This document shows, in pieces, positions 1-14,388 of a DNA stretch of 64,000 nucleotides; the stretch's first letter is position 1; every line of letters starts with the position of its first letter. Made by a program: the position numbers and the translations under genes. The DNA comes from Toxonevra muliebris (lineage: Eukaryota; Arthropoda; Insecta; Diptera; Pallopteridae). Under the pieces are notes generated by a model, which worked only from the letters and a program-made list of their open reading frames with translations, ran no database searches and was not told where the DNA came from. The DNA is taken from assembly GCA_963691655.1 (NCBI GenBank), contig OY829328.1:88850400-88914399 (forward strand), given 5' to 3'.

Positions 1-3000
1 AGTAAAGTAAAAATTGGCTTGCTTCACTTTTATAAATGCATTGCGAATTTGGTTTTGGTAATATTTAAAACATACGAGGAGAAGTTTCAAAGTATACTAC
101 GTTATTTTAGTTCTGCAGCTTTTTTTTTTTTACTACTAAATTTACTATTTAAAAATAATTCTAAGAACTGCTTTGCCAACGAGTTCCGCTTAAAGACGAA
201 CCTAGTGTAGTATTTTTCGTTTTTTTGCTATGAGTAATTAAAAACGGAGCTATGACCGATGTAGCAATTAAAAATAAATACATTCATTCAATTAAATTAC
301 AAAAACTTCAACTTGATGACTAACAAAATGTCAACTCAAATAAGTCACAAAATATATTTTGCGCTCCTTGAACTAATTCGAAAAAAGTAGCGAATTAAAC
401 AAAATTCTGTAGAAGTACAATTTATTACGCGAGTGCAAAAAGTGAATGAAAGTCATTATCACTATTCCTGGGATCTCTAGATTTTCCGTTTTCATAAAAA
501 AGGAACTGTTTACATAAATGAAGAGAAAATAATGAATAAAAATGGCTACTTTAGTAGGTATTCGTTAGATGCACCTAAGGCGCCTTCAAGAGCTGGAGAC
601 TTTCAGATTAAAAAATAACTAATTTGACTGGGATTATGAACAGTCTATAGAAAATCGATGGTCATTTTGAAACAATTTCAAATAGAGCATCTCTAAAATC
701 ACTGATGAGGAAACGTGGCGGATTCCGAGACTAATTTTTTATTTTTCCTGTTTCTACATATATACACTGACTACATACGTTCACCAAGCCTGTTATAAAT
801 TACTTAAAATTAAAAATTAGACATGAACTGAAGCCTTTACTTTGAAAATTTATCTTAGATTTAATTTTGATATTTAGTCTCCTAAAAATATTTAAGAAGT
901 AGGGGGCAAATTTATGATAAAGTGTGAACTTGAGAAAATTGTTGCAAAGTTTTAGCTTTTACAATTTCATTTACTTACAAATGCCAATGTGAGAAATACC
1001 AGCTTTAAAATTGCGTTATTATTCACCATTGTCTTAGCAAGCGAATGCGTCTCGAACTTGTGTCTTGAATGGATGCAGTGGTCGCTGCCGGCGTTAGCAA
1101 TCAACTTTTCACTCTTACGTTTATTTGTGTACTAGCACCTAAGGTCGAAATTACTATTAAGAGTGCAAGCAATTTTTCACACACTTTGTGAAGCTGATTT
1201 TTGAATTAACAATTATGCCAAGTTTAAGTTCAGTTCAGCTTAAGTGGTAATTCTATTTTATTTCTTTTATTTTTAAAATGCACTTAATTATTATTTAATA
1301 TTTTCTCAGTTAAATTTATATTTTATGTTTCCAGAAACTTTCTTCAAAAGTTTTTAATCAATTACTTCATTAAGTGCTTCAAAGATATTTTTAGATAACT
1401 ACTTTTTTCAATTTGTGTTATGTTGCACAGTTTCCTTTTTTTTGCGAGTGTGTATCTTCTTTGTCTGCACGCTTGCGTTTCACAATTGAAACTGTGCTTT
1501 GAGTTTTCGCGTTACTTGTGTTTTGTTTGCCATAATTTTTCAAAGGCAGTACAAAATTTTTCCATTTTTCCTATCAATTGCTAGTGAATACAGCTAGATA
1601 GCAAGTTTTTCTTTTTTGTTAACACAATTTTCCCGCCATTTATAATGCAACAGCACAATTTGTTTTTAATATTTTTTGAGGAAATTTTTTTATCGCTCAC
1701 TTTTAGTTTTATTATTACAACTTTTTGATTATTTTTGGGCATTTGTCTGTCCAATTGCTTGTAGTTTAGATAATTTTTAATAGACACATAACATTAAATA
1801 TATTTGTTTCATTTGAAAGGGGAATGCAGCTGACAGGAGTCTCATTTTTAACATAAATTATCTACAAGTATTAGCTATTGATTAACTCATTTTACTTTGG
1901 ACATATAAACATAACATAAAAATTTCTCTGTACACAAATGTAAATTGTCCACATAATGCACAAATGCCTTTTAAACTATGCCTGGGTCATTTTAAATTTG
2001 ATTAAATCAAATTGAACTTGAATTTAATCAGCTAATTAAGTTTAACGGTTTCCACCTAAGATACCGGAGGTCAAAAATTCAATTTTAAAACGTTCCTAGC
2101 ACTTATTCGATACTTGTTTCCACACATTTTTTATTTGATTCATAGCTTGCTCAACAGTATTTTTTCTGATGGTTCATAATATCAATCGAGGTAGTGATGG
2201 GGCCTTCTTATACTTCCTTATTTTTACGGCATCTGACCTAATTTTTCCAGGTTACCCTAGAAAAAGAGAGAATACAGTTAGTGCAGCAGAAATCAATGTT
2301 ATAAATGCATAACGACTGGCATTCAACTGGCTTTTGCTGCAAATGTTTATTTAATTTTAATATTAAAATTGGTGATTTCGTAATTAAAATTACTTGGTCA
2401 CATGACACTTCTACCGACAACATGACATAAAAGTTAAGACTTCCATTTTCAATTCATAAATCAATTAAGTGAAAGAAGAAGGTGAAGTGCACGTAGTCTA
2501 TTTGACAGAGCATATGCCAACTCGTTCTGCAAATGATTTATTAGAGAGCAGTGGCGAAAAAAGCAGTCAATAACGATTTGCCAGTTATGACTTTGAAGCA
2601 CATGATATTTCCCACACTAAATAAACGTAATCATAAAAAAAAATTTATTAAATTGGAATTGCTTCTTTACGAGTGCAACAATTACCAATAATAAAAAGCG
2701 GCACAACGGCGCCGAGGTTAGTGGCACTTTCTAAATATTACAAAATAATCAAGCGGAGAGAGAAAAAAGAAAAACAACTAAAAATACCAAGATGCTTTAA
2801 GTGATTTATTGGTAATATGCAGCAAGCACAGCTACAACTCGCTGAATGAAAAAATTTGTGATGCGCGCCAAAGAGTCAAAGTGAGCAGCTAAAAAGATGA
2901 GAAAAAGAAAATTCAAATTAAAATGTGCAAAAAAAAAGAAAAAACAAATGTTTGAATTTTGTTAGCGGAAATCACTAAAGTTGTGTGCATGCGCCGCTTA

Positions 3001-5205
3001 CAGCATGCGGATACATACATACTTGTGCTGCTACCGCTTGCCAAATATTTCAACATGTACCGGAAGTGATTGTGGAGATGCTGATGCTGCTGCAGTAATA
3101 AATACGCACATGTGACAATGATTGCAATGCTTCTTACATACATTCATGCGCTTGCGTTTACATACATATGCATATACGTATATATTTGAGTGGGTTTGTG
3201 TATTAGTGTGATGCGTGTCTGCCACATTGCAATTACCTTTTGGCTTATAAAACTATTTTACATCTAACAAAGAAATTACTCACAAAGTTGACTTCATTTG
3301 TTTCATCTTTGTCTTTCAACTTTGTATGGCAGTCTTAGTTAAGTTGTAATTGGTCAACAACATTTTTGCTGTTTTTGTAGGTAATTATTTTTTGCACTTC
3401 TCCTAGTTAAAGTTTTGGCTTTGGCTTTGATTGTTGTAGCAATAATAATGTTGCTGCGAAAAAAATGTGCAACATGCAGCATTTTGCTACATTTTTAAAC
3501 TTGGACACTTGGTCAATAGTGAAGTTTTTTTACGCGGAAAATGTGGAAGTCCATTTTGTTATTGTAATGAAACTTTTAATTCAGTATTGGTATATGCTTT
3601 TGTTTTTGTTTGCGCTTGCGCTACAAAATGTGGTCAAACAAAGGAAATATATGATCACATGTTGCTGTTTTTGGTTTTTATAATTTAACTTAAATTAACT
3701 TCCGTTTATATTAAAGTAAACCAAAAAACTATAGATTTTTAAACTAATTAATACCGTTTTCAAAGCGATTTTAATCTCTGGGGCAACATAGTAGCAAGTG
3801 GAAGTAAACATTTTTATATCTTTTTAATTAAGAAATTTGCTATATCTCAATTCCAAACTTTTGTTATTAAGTGGACGTAGTCATTACAATCATTGATATT
3901 GAATACTTTATGTAACATTCCAGTTGCAAGATACAAGATTTTTAAGATAATCCAACATTGAAAGCTACAGGGCTTCTGAACTTGTCACTAAAATCAAAAT
4001 GAGTTGAAATTTGCATGCATGTGAGTTTGTTTTAAAAAAATTAAGCCCATGTGTGATATGTTGGTGAAGAAAATTATACCTGATGTTTGTGTAGTTTCCA
4101 GCTGTTCACAATTCTACAAAATTTCCATTCTCCATCTTTGAGAAAATCTTCTCTATGAAAAACTGCCAATATTAAATACATTTGTATTGAAAAGTTTGTG
4201 AAAGAATTTTCTAAAGACAATTAGAACATTTGGAAGTTTAGTTATTTTATTACTCCTGGCAGGGATATACTCTATAACTTAGGAAATACTTTCTGTCAGT
4301 TTTTAGAGAGTATAAAGTCAGTGAATTATTAAAATTCTTTAGGAAACAAGTCAAATTCAATAGAAAATGCGTTAGACAATATTCCCATGGCAAACAATAT
4401 ATTACAAATTTTAAAATACATTGCTTTATTTTATCTTATCAGTAATTCATATGAAGAAATCAATGTATATTTTATTTTTTGTTTTGCTATTAATTTGATT
4501 ACTTTTCCGATTGGGTATAAGTACAGGTACCTATCATACGTACATATGCACAAACATGATTTTCCAATGTACAATTTATTGACCACACATCAGTTTGTAA
4601 TTATTTCCATACAATTTTGTTGCATGACTACAATACAACAACAACACACTCCACACGTGACATATGAGCATTAAAGTGTAGACTTGTATGTGTGAAGGTA
4701 GAGCAATGCTTACAAATATAGGAATACTGACCAAAATGAAATAGTGCCATTATTAGAGAAATCTCTGGTGAATCCAAGTAGAAGGTTTGGGTATAAACCT
4801 GAGCCCACTCCTTTCTGAAGAAAATTAATATACAACCTGACGAAGAGTAGAATAAATATCTATGTTCTATGCATATATTTAATACTTCTATATTGCTCGT
4901 AACCTACCTGCGCAATGTATTTGAATTCAGAAATCAAAGGGAGAAAGTCTAGTGCAAATGTGAGTTGTGCGCATGCGCAAGTTTTATATGTATTAGTATA
5001 TGTGTGTATTTGACAAGTAAACATACAAAAAATGGTCAAATGACTTTAGAGGTGGATGCAGAATAAAAATTTGGGCCTCTGCTTCATCTTTTGGGAAACT
5101 ATAAAAAATGAATTGTGCTAATTTGATACAAATCTTCATATTCTTACAAACGCAAAAATATTAATTGATATTTTTTTTTGGTTTCCACATAAGTAGCACT
5201 GGCGA
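1..5205. other. Non-coding AT-rich DNA, no gene recognised
   Basis: This stretch holds only short open frames (under about 100 codons) with no domain, signal or codon pattern that I can recognise on either strand. It contains A/T homopolymers and scattered short repeats typical of fly intergenic or intronic DNA. It lies downstream of gene 1, whose 3' end is at 18494. Unrecognised old transposon relics are possible. Confidence 0.6.
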
Positions 5206-5353
5206 GATATTCAGCCCTATTCTAAATATTCCCTAATGAAATCCCCGGGAAAAGTTGTCCCTTTTTCCTTCTTTTCCTATAGGAATACATAGAAAAGAAA
5301 CAAATTTTCCCAGGAATTTAATTTCTAGAATATTTAGAATAGTGCTGATTATC
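5206..5353. repeat. 148-bp foldback palindrome (hairpin element)
   Basis: The two halves are near-perfect inverted copies of each other. The core outer arms are a perfect 15-bp pair, CTATTCTAAATATTC at 5217-5231 and GAATATTTAGAATAG at 5328-5342. Similarity extends outward by about 11 bp through AGATATTCAGC against AGATAATCAGC. It extends inward through a matched Pro-box-like CCCGGGAAAA / CCTGGGAAAA stretch to a central TTCCTATAGGAA palindrome. The arms are about 73 bp with essentially no loop. It could be a foldback MITE or snap-back element, or a local inverted duplication. The overlapping open frames on the two strands here are a by-product of the symmetry. I see no flanking duplication that would prove transposition. 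Confidence 0.7.
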
Positions 5354-5686
5354 TTTAATTGTCTCAAATTAAAAAATTCACAACAAACCATATTTGGAAT
5401 TTTTAGAAATAATTTTTCTTTATTTCGACTTTTTTTTGACGAAAAATTTTCACCCGCTCCTGAGATTTTTTTTGAATTATATGTCATTTTTGAAAGATGC
5501 CGAATCGGTTGTCTCGCTCAGATAACTATATGTCTGGACTGTAATGTTTGCGTTTGGGTATTCATTGTACTGACAATATAGAAGTATTACATATATGGTT
5601 CTATGGCAAAAATATGAAAGATATGAAAACGGAAAAAGGATGATACAATTGTAGAGGATTAAATAAACTGCGGCTAGTTATTATGC

Positions 5687-6813
5687 TTAGGTTAGGTTAG
5701 GTTATTGTGGTAGTCAGTCTGAATGACCAACTCATTTAGGCCCTAAGCGGGTCCATTGTGATACCACAGCGCGACACGGAAACCTCATCCACTACTTAGT
5801 CTTGAAATCATTTCGAAGCTCTAATAAAGCGCAGGATTTGTTTAATCTTAGCACCAGATACTTCCGTAAGAGAATCAAAAGCATATTTGCCCAGAAAACC
5901 CGCTCTGCTTCTAGCTAGAGCTGGGCAATTACAGAAGAGGTGTTCAACTGTTTCTTCTTCTTCCTCGTCCCTGCAAATTCTGCCGAATTCATGAGAAAAT
6001 ATTCCTAATCTAAGAGAATGCCTGCCAAACAGCCAATGACCGGTTATACAAGCCACGACTTTAGAGTTGTCCTCTCTCGGAAGGCTGAGTAGCTCACTCG
6101 ATCTTCCCCAGTCCAATTTCGGCCGCATTAGCCTAGTCGTAAAACAAGTGTTTTCTTCTGCCTAAGGTCTATTGGCCTCATGCACGACCATATTCTTCAG
6201 CATTAGTTTACAAGTGGCAATAGGTATGCCAATAATGCCTCTGTCCGTACACAGGGGAAGATTAGTACCATGTCTGGCCAACTCATCCGCCCTGCAGTTT
6301 CCTTCAATGTTCTTATGCCCCGGAACCCATATTAGGCGTACCCTAAAAACGGTGTTAATATCATTTAGGGCTGCCAGGCATTTCTGAGCAACCTTTAATT
6401 TTAGTGCCACCGAATTCATTGATCTTATGGCCGCCTGGCCTCGGACAGAGTACATATTTATAATGGTTTTTGTTACGGCGTGCCTACCTAAGTAAACGGC
6501 TACCTCTTTCATCGCTAGGACCTCTGCTTGTTATACACTGCAGTGGTCAGGAAGTCGAACAGATAGTTCCAGTCCTAATTTTTTTGAAAAGACTCCAAAG
6601 CCAACTCTATCGTCAAGCATGAATCCGTCTGTATAAAAATTGATTTCCCCCCTTCTCCATGGTATGGATGTTTTCCACTTTCTTCATGACTGAATACACG
6701 TCTTGAAGTGCCTGTCAAAGTTGGGTTTTGTGGTGGAGTGGTCAATCTCTTGGATGCAACTACTCCATATATGTAAGATAGTAGAATGACCCGTCTGCTT
6801 AAGTGGACCATTG
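5687..6813 (-). mobile_element. Decayed 3' fragment of an RNase H-bearing non-LTR retrotransposon
   Basis: Read on the minus strand, this is the 3' part of a LINE-like element ending in its RNase H domain. From about 6660 down to 5808 a single frame reads through FYTDG (first catalytic Asp), QAEVLA (catalytic Glu), WVPGHKNIEGN and RADELA (last Asp). A C-terminal Cys/His cluster with CNCPALARSR follows. The copy is dead: a TAA lies just before QAEVLA (near 6527), a TAG at 6162-6164, and the usual YSDSQAA motif reads YSVRGQAA, losing the middle Asp. The frame upstream of FYTDG is also broken. The reverse transcriptase is absent through 5' truncation. The 3' end carries a (CCTAA)n tail, seen on the plus strand as TTAGGTTAGGTTAGG at 5687-5704. 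TTATGC occurs at both edges (5681-5686 and 6814-6819) and is only a weak candidate target duplication. Confidence 0.85.
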
Positions 6814-9088
6814 TTATGCCAATACTTTATAATATTTTCAACACAGAAAAATCAACTAAGTTTTTGAAAAATAATGTCTAAGGTTATAGAAATCATCCTA
6901 TCATTCTAGTTTCACTTTAGACGGTACGCCTGAAATGTGCCTATATTTGTATTGCTTACTCTATGTATGGTATTTACAAACGTAGGTAAGTATATTGCAT
7001 TTGTGCAAAATTTTCATATTCAAAAATTTTATCTCTTGACACGCATGAGTAGTTAACATTGCAATAAATTTGACAAATCATAAAATGTCGTCAGTAAATG
7101 TGCAATTTATACCCACACATAGGTGTGCAAACTCACCTAAACATGCAAACATAAAGGGAAATTGCAATTATTTGCTGCCAGTCAAGTTTTATAATATTGA
7201 TAAACTTATAAACTGAAAATTAAATTGTGAAATTTTAATAAAAAACATTAAAAAAAAAGGAATTCATTAGTCCTGAGAGACTAAGAAGAAGGGCTAAATC
7301 TTAGCAACATTCTTTTCGGAACTTTTCATTTTGAAGTTCGCAGAAAAGGCAGCAATTGATTTCACCCAGACGCTTAAACTACACAGACTTCTTGTGATAA
7401 ATAACAACATTTTATGCGCTTCATTTAATTTTATATCGGAAAATGTCGCAACAAACTTATACACCATACAACTCAACAGCAAAAATAACAGAAGAATAGA
7501 AGCAGCAGCAATGAAAATAAATTGTCAGTTTACTAAACTACGACAAAGATGAAGAAGAAAGAAGAAGTAGGTATAGATGAATCAACAGCAACAGCAGTAG
7601 TAGTAGAAATAGCAGCTACATCAATGATGAAGAAGAGTTTAATGAATCGCCATTTCAAAGTGTCTATATATTTTGCCTTCATTGTTTTCTATTACTGCCT
7701 GGCTGACAGCAGAGGAAAAGGAACTCATTAAAGGCTTCATTTCACATCAAGCAGCATGAACAATAAAAACAACAACAGCAACTACAACATCACATAGTAA
7801 TATTGGCAACAGCAATAAAATTTGGTAGGACAATTTGCCAATTTAATTGTTGTAATTTCTCAAACTTCAACATCTTCTTCAACTGCTGAAAATATCAATT
7901 TCAAGTTAACGTATTTTTTTTTTGGTTATTTTATAATGATATCTTGGTATGGTTGCAATGGTAGCCCAGTAAGAAATTATAGCAGGCATCAAACGGATAA
8001 ATCAATGAATTCAAAAGTTTACAGAGCAAAATAAAAAGTCGTCAGGTACTGCCTAATCGATGTTTCTACTTTCAGACCTATTCAATCAAAAATTTATATT
8101 GGATTGTATAACACCAGTTTTCGCAAAGACATGTTCAGATCAGATGAGTAACAGATTAAACGTCTGGAGTACATTCTTGCTAAGAGTTCCTACTGGGTTG
8201 ATAACATTCCAGCACTCCCACACAAACAGTGTAGACAAGTATTCTGAACACATTCTAAACATTTTGAGCAAATAGTAATTGCTGTCAATTTGACATTTTC
8301 TTTTACAACTTTTACTTCTAATTGCTTTCAAGACGAAATCAAGCAGCGGAAAATCATTAATTGTTGGTATCATTTTTCGGTAGTAGCGGATTTTTAGTAA
8401 GGAAATGTAAGTTTATTTGTATTTTTTGGTTATTTGGATTAGGGAAATTGAATGTGGTTTTAATGTAATAAACGGACTGTGATTGTGGTTAAGAAAATGT
8501 TCCACAAGCTAAGCCAATTTCATAGTGAAAATGCTTAAGTAGCTGTAGTTTTCGTATGTGATTATGTGAGATTATGAGTGGAAAGTTGTTGTTCTAATAC
8601 GGAATATCCGTTTAATTACACTAGCCTACATGAAATTTCAAGACCACAGAATTTCGGTGAAATTTGTGAGCGCTAATCTCACGATTGCGTATCCACAAGA
8701 GCTGTTTATCGCATTTCAGATTATTTTCCTAATTTATTTCTCTACTCTTTTACTTTTCTGAAAAGTTCTCCCAGGGAATTTGTCAGCATTTACTTGACTT
8801 CACTTCAATTAAAAATTTAGCCTATTTTAGTTTTTTGTTTTTTTTCGATTTATTTTGTATTTCATTTAAATACTGTCTGTCATTGCTAAATAGAAAATCT
8901 TTTCTTTGTTATTGTCACAATCTCATTTACAATATTTACAATATTTACAGTAAAGCGACGAGCAACAAACGACGATTTCGTTTGCATTTTACAAAATTTC
9001 GTAAGCCTGAAAGCCTGGCGCGCTCATTTCCATTTCTCTTACTAGATATTCTTTAGTGTCATCCTAGATCCACTTACCTCTTGCCACC

Positions 9089-9105
9089 CACACACACACA
9101 CACAC
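9089..9105. repeat. (CA)n microsatellite
   Basis: A pure CA run of about eight units in non-coding DNA. Confidence 0.9.
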
Positions 9106-10126
9106 CCACGAAACAAAACAAATACAGAAGAAGAACAAAAAAATTTGATTTAGCAATTTAAAATAAAATTGAATGTGATTGTGGCGAATTACTGTTTGCA
9201 TTGTCATCGTCATAAAAGGATGAGCGTGTGATATCAGAGTATGAGCCCGAGGTGTAGAGGCAGATGCGGGAGGAGAATGTGTAGGGCCACTTTGGGCATA
9301 TGTGAAATTAAATGAAACATTATGCGAAATTGTGTATGAATATGTATCTGTGTGTGTGAGTGCTTTTGTTTTTTTTTGCCAAGCGTGAATGGTAGACAGA
9401 AATAAGGCAGCCAAAAGTAGTTGAAGTTGAAGAAGCATACAAATACATACATATGTATGCAAACTCGAAGCCGCAATTTATTCAAAATGAAACGAAATAC
9501 TATAAAATAAATATAAAAAGGAATAACAGAGAAGAAAAGCGAAGTGAAATAAGTTATGCTAAATTCGGTAATGATCGAATATGAGTAACTTTGTGAACAC
9601 ATGTATTAAGAGTTAATAACTCTGCTTGAAACTAGATTGGAAATCAAACCTACTTTCAGGTGTGAAGCATTTCTACCGTTGAAGTTGAGCATAGTCCCTA
9701 TACTGCACCAAGAAGTCTTGTAACTGTAGTGGTGGTGACTTTGCTATCTTATTCTAGTCTTTGTGATTTAAATGAATGATTGATTGATGAATGATTGGGA
9801 TTAATATCCTTTCCAATTCACATTCCTTATGATTTTTGATTTTGAAATCAGAATAGCACAGAATACAGAATAGAATCAATCTATTGATTTCATTTAGAAT
9901 GCAATACTTTTCTTTGTAAAAGATTGATTGAGAGTTTCACATATTTGCAATCTTTGTTCAACTTCAATACAAAACTTAAATACCCCACAGTTTGTGAGCG
10001 TAGCGCCTCAGAAGCAAAAAGACAACGATGAAAAGAACAAAAAAGAGCGAAGAAAAAATAAAATATCCTTAAATAAGGATATGCAAAATACCATTTGTCG
10101 CCTTTTGTTGTCAGCGTCAATTGTCA

Positions 10127-10149
10127 GTGTGTGTGTGTGTGTGTGTGTG
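10127..10149. repeat. (GT)n microsatellite
   Basis: A pure GT run of about 11 units in non-coding DNA. Confidence 0.95.
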
Positions 10150-12879
10150 CGTACGTCTGTTTATGTGTGCTAGCTGGAACTTGGGAGGCAACGGCGGCGG
10201 TGGTGATGGCGTAAGTGGGCGTGTGGATGACAACAATGACGCTGAATTGTAGCTGATGCTGAAACTGCTAGACAAACGTGATTTTGGTTTCACAAATGGA
10301 AAAACCTCCACATTTGCCACCAGAAAACAGAAAAAATTTCCAATAGCAAATATAAAAGAAAATCTACGAAAATGAAACACAAGATGTCTACCAGAAACAG
10401 AATCACAACAAGAACAAAGACTGAAGCAAGAACACACACACGCACACCCAGCAAAGCAAGCCCAAGTCAGTCAGGAAGTGAAGCAAACGACATGTACATG
10501 AAGATGGAACATGAGAAGAAATTGTAGTAGCAGAAATAAAAATAGAAACTGGTAGTAGGAGTTGAAAAAAAGTAGCAACAAAGTATCCCCAGAATGATAC
10601 TTGCTGCTGTTACTGCCGCCGTTGATGTTCTTGTTGTTTTTGTAGCTGCTGCCAACTTTAACTTTTAAGAACGAACAATTTGATGTTAACTCTCGCTTAG
10701 CATAGCGCAGCAAAGCACCAAGCAGCCCTTACTCAGCAGCACTGCGCGGATTGCTCTAGCTGGAAATATGTGTGTATATACATATGTATGTATGTGTTTA
10801 AGTGTGTTTGTAAGTATGTATATATATTTTACTTTAGGATTATTTTGTGATTTATGCGGTATTCGAGATGACATGCAGATTTAGATTAGGAATTGTCGTC
10901 GTAGTCATCGTCGTCGTCCTCGCCGTTGCAGTCGCCGACGTCGTCAGAGGCAGCAAAACGAAGTTGAAGCTAGCACTAGAGATGGTGTTGGTATTTTCGG
11001 TAATTTTGCTGCTAGCTCGCATTAAAAAATAGAAGAAAAAGAATAAGCGTACAGTAAGCGACAATGGTGCCGTTGACGATGAGTTGGAATGACAACATTG
11101 TGCGGATGAGTCGAGTACGATGAGCAGCAGCAGCATTGAAATGAACAAATTTTTGGTTTTGGTGCAATGCATATGTATACGTACAAGTATAAATGTATAC
11201 GTGTGTGTGCCTGTGTATTTGTGGTTGTGGGTATCCAAAGGAATTAAAAGATTTCAGATACTCTCTGAAGAGGACATAAACACGGATTTACTGTTAAAGA
11301 AAATTAAATAGATTAGAAAATGAAAGAAATGGATACCCAAAAAAGAAGTATACTTACATAAAGACACAAGCTGAAGGAGTCTATGTACATATACTCACAT
11401 ATGTATGCACGTATGTATATAACGTGTATTTGAGCTGTGAAGAAATCTATATCAAGCAAATTAATTGGATTTATTTTTAGCACAAATTTTATATGACAGT
11501 TTTAATTTTTCTTTTTGTTCAGAAAGAGTATAACATGCTATGCTATTTTATATAATTAAGTGAAATATGCATATAAACGTATAAAATAAAAATTGCTAAT
11601 AAAATTTTTAAAGTTGTGGAGCATCTCATATGGGGTTGATTTGAGAATGAAATTATCTCTGAGAATCGTTGCAATTAATATAAATTAATTACAATAGGAT
11701 CTCAAGTGAGGATAAGTGGTATTCAGAAGGAAGAAAGAGTTAAAAAATGAAGAAGAGTTGACATTTTAAAATAAGATCCGAAAAAGTGTGGTTGGTTTTT
11801 ATTAAAATGAAAACATCAAATAATATAAATCTGAAAGGGGTTATGCCTCAAATTTAAACAAATTAATAGCCGTAGCGCCTCACATGGGGTTAAATGCTGA
11901 AAGGAAACCAATTAAATACGCAGCTGTGTAAATAGAAGAAATTATGCAAGGTAATGCTCACAAATCTAAACTAAATTTACTTTAACCCTTAATGCTAGGA
12001 GAAAAATAATTTTTATTGCCAATTTTACTTTCAACTACAGGTGTATTCTATCTGTGGGATTTACATCGGTATAAGAGATTTCTCTTCTTTTTTAATTTTG
12101 ATGCACTTTTATCTCTTTTTTTAATCTCTTGAACACATATGAATTGAGAACTCAAATACAACACAAAAATACAAAACAGAATATATTGCTCTTAATATTT
12201 ATAAAGGTGATTACGTTGCTAAAGATGATGATGTTGGTGATATGAAAACATTCATGATGTTAAAAGTGATAATTTTAATGATGAAAACGTTGATGCTGAT
12301 GATGATGTTTTAAAAAGCATTTTAATTTATGCTTAACTGCTCAATTTAAGTTGTATGCATTTGCCAACAAAAATTCACCATATATATTCACAGAATATAG
12401 ACACACATCCACACAAATACATACTCGCAACCACTAGCGATCCAGAGATTTTCCAAAAGGGGATTTTAATTTTGCCGTTCTTTTGATTTTTTTGTTTGTT
12501 GTTTTTTTTTTTTTGATTCATGACTAACAATAAATATTTATGAGATTTTCATCAGGAAAGGAGGGCAGGGGGAGGTTTAACCGTAAGACCCCCCTAGTAT
12601 CCGCTAGTGCTCACCACACATTCTTCAAAATTATTTTGCTATGGAAACTTGGAACTTTTACCCTACTGCTATTCTCTCTGTCTTTTTGCGCAAATAACGT
12701 ACGCAATTTTGTATGTCGTCGTTGTTGTTTTTGTTGCAAATATGTACATATGTATATATGTTAAAAGTTTCTTGTTTGGTTCTCAACCGCAATTTAGTTA
12801 ACAAATTTATGCAATGCACTTAAGTGGTTCGATGAAGTGAGATAAAGTTCTTTTGAATGTAGTAAATATGTATGTATAA

Positions 12880-12900
12880 ATATATATATATATATATATA
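12880..12900. repeat. (TA)n microsatellite
   Basis: An alternating TA run of about 10 units in non-coding DNA. Confidence 0.9.
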
Positions 12901-14363
12901 CTCATATATTAGTTTGTTTGTGTATGTGTCTGTGTATTAAACAAATATGTGTATATCACAAGTGTTGCTATGCAACATTGTTGAAATATGCTAAAGCATA
13001 GTTTTAGACATTTAATAAATTTATTTGAAATGTTTTTAAGCTTAAATACAACAGGAATATCTTAATTTTATATTTTAATAGCAATAATATTTTATTTAGA
13101 TCGAAATAATCATGAAAACTTTGTACAATTTCACTTTGAAATATAATTAATTTAATCCTATGCTGCTAGTGTGTTTAGTTTGTAATCAAGATGTTACAAG
13201 AACAGGCTTTGATATGTAAACTGTTGGAGAAACAAACAATTTCAGTAATGCATTGTACTGATGTTTCTTGAATGTATTAAGTTTAGTGCTATAAAAAAAC
13301 TAAGCCGAAATCCAAAATCGAATAGAGCAACAACAAGAGAACAAAGAGCATTTGTATAAAGATTCGTTCAGTTCAGATTCCATTTTCTCGAAAAAATTTA
13401 AAGAGCAAAAATTTCATTTACAAAATGAAACTAAATTATGTGATGAAGAAGACTCATTTGTGGTGGATGGGTGATTAGAAGTGTTAAAGAACTAGTGGTG
13501 AAATGTCAAAAGTTACGTGATAATAGTGCAGTTATTGACGCTGCAGTTGATGAAATTAAGGATTTTTTGTGGATTTCTTAATTTGCAGGAATGTTGCTGC
13601 AGTAAAGGAAACGGAAAGGGAATAAAAAACTGTTAGAAGTCCGTTTTTGGATTTAATATGATTCGCTTTGAGAATTTTGTCGCCCAAGGTGAGGTACCTG
13701 AAAACAATTTATTCCGAGGTTAATCTCAGTCAGTCCAGAATTGGTAAATATTCGTTTCTACTTTCCAAGCTATTATTGAAAGGTAAAAATTCGAGATGTT
13801 TGGAAAAATAACTTATTATGAATTGATTGTCAAATGCCATTTGATATTTTCATTTGAATGCACAAACAATATTTCTTCTTTCTAATTAGAGTTGCAAAGT
13901 GTGAGGCTTTTGTAAAAAATGAAACTACAAAATCGTCGTACAAAACCAAAACTTTACAAATACAAATTTACTTTTGTTACATTTTTGCTACTTTCAAATA
14001 TTTTACAGCATCGTCGTCATCATCATCAACATCGTCATGATCATTTGCAGCACATAAGTGACACGTTCACATTTGCAATTACATTTTCACTCTCTCTTTC
14101 TCTTTTTCTTTCTCTCCAACACACACATGCACATGCTCTCTCATATATGCATGCACGAGTACTGCACTTCAACTTTTGCACTCATTTACCCATTGCATAC
14201 TTTTTGGCTTGTTACTTGTCAAATGTGTTACAAAGTTATGACAGCTTACAATGTTACTTACTGCATACTTACGAGTACAACAACGAGTACTATGTGCGTG
14301 TGTTCATGTGTTTGTGGAAAAACTTTTTGATTGAATGGAATTTACGTACATACGCACATACAA

Positions 14364-14388
14364 GTGTGCGTGTGTGTGTGTGTGTGTA
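14364..14388. repeat. (GT)n microsatellite, slightly interrupted
   Basis: A GT run with one early GC interruption. It falls inside a spurious 173-codon open frame, where it gives an RVCVCVY string. Confidence 0.9.

Noticed and set aside
5233..5581. Overlapping open frames on both strands
   Set aside because: They mirror each other because the DNA is a palindrome. Neither has coding features.
10852..11238. 128-codon minus-strand open frame
   Set aside because: Thr/Ser/Leu-rich translation of GTC/GTT trinucleotide repeats and GT-rich DNA. Not gene-like.
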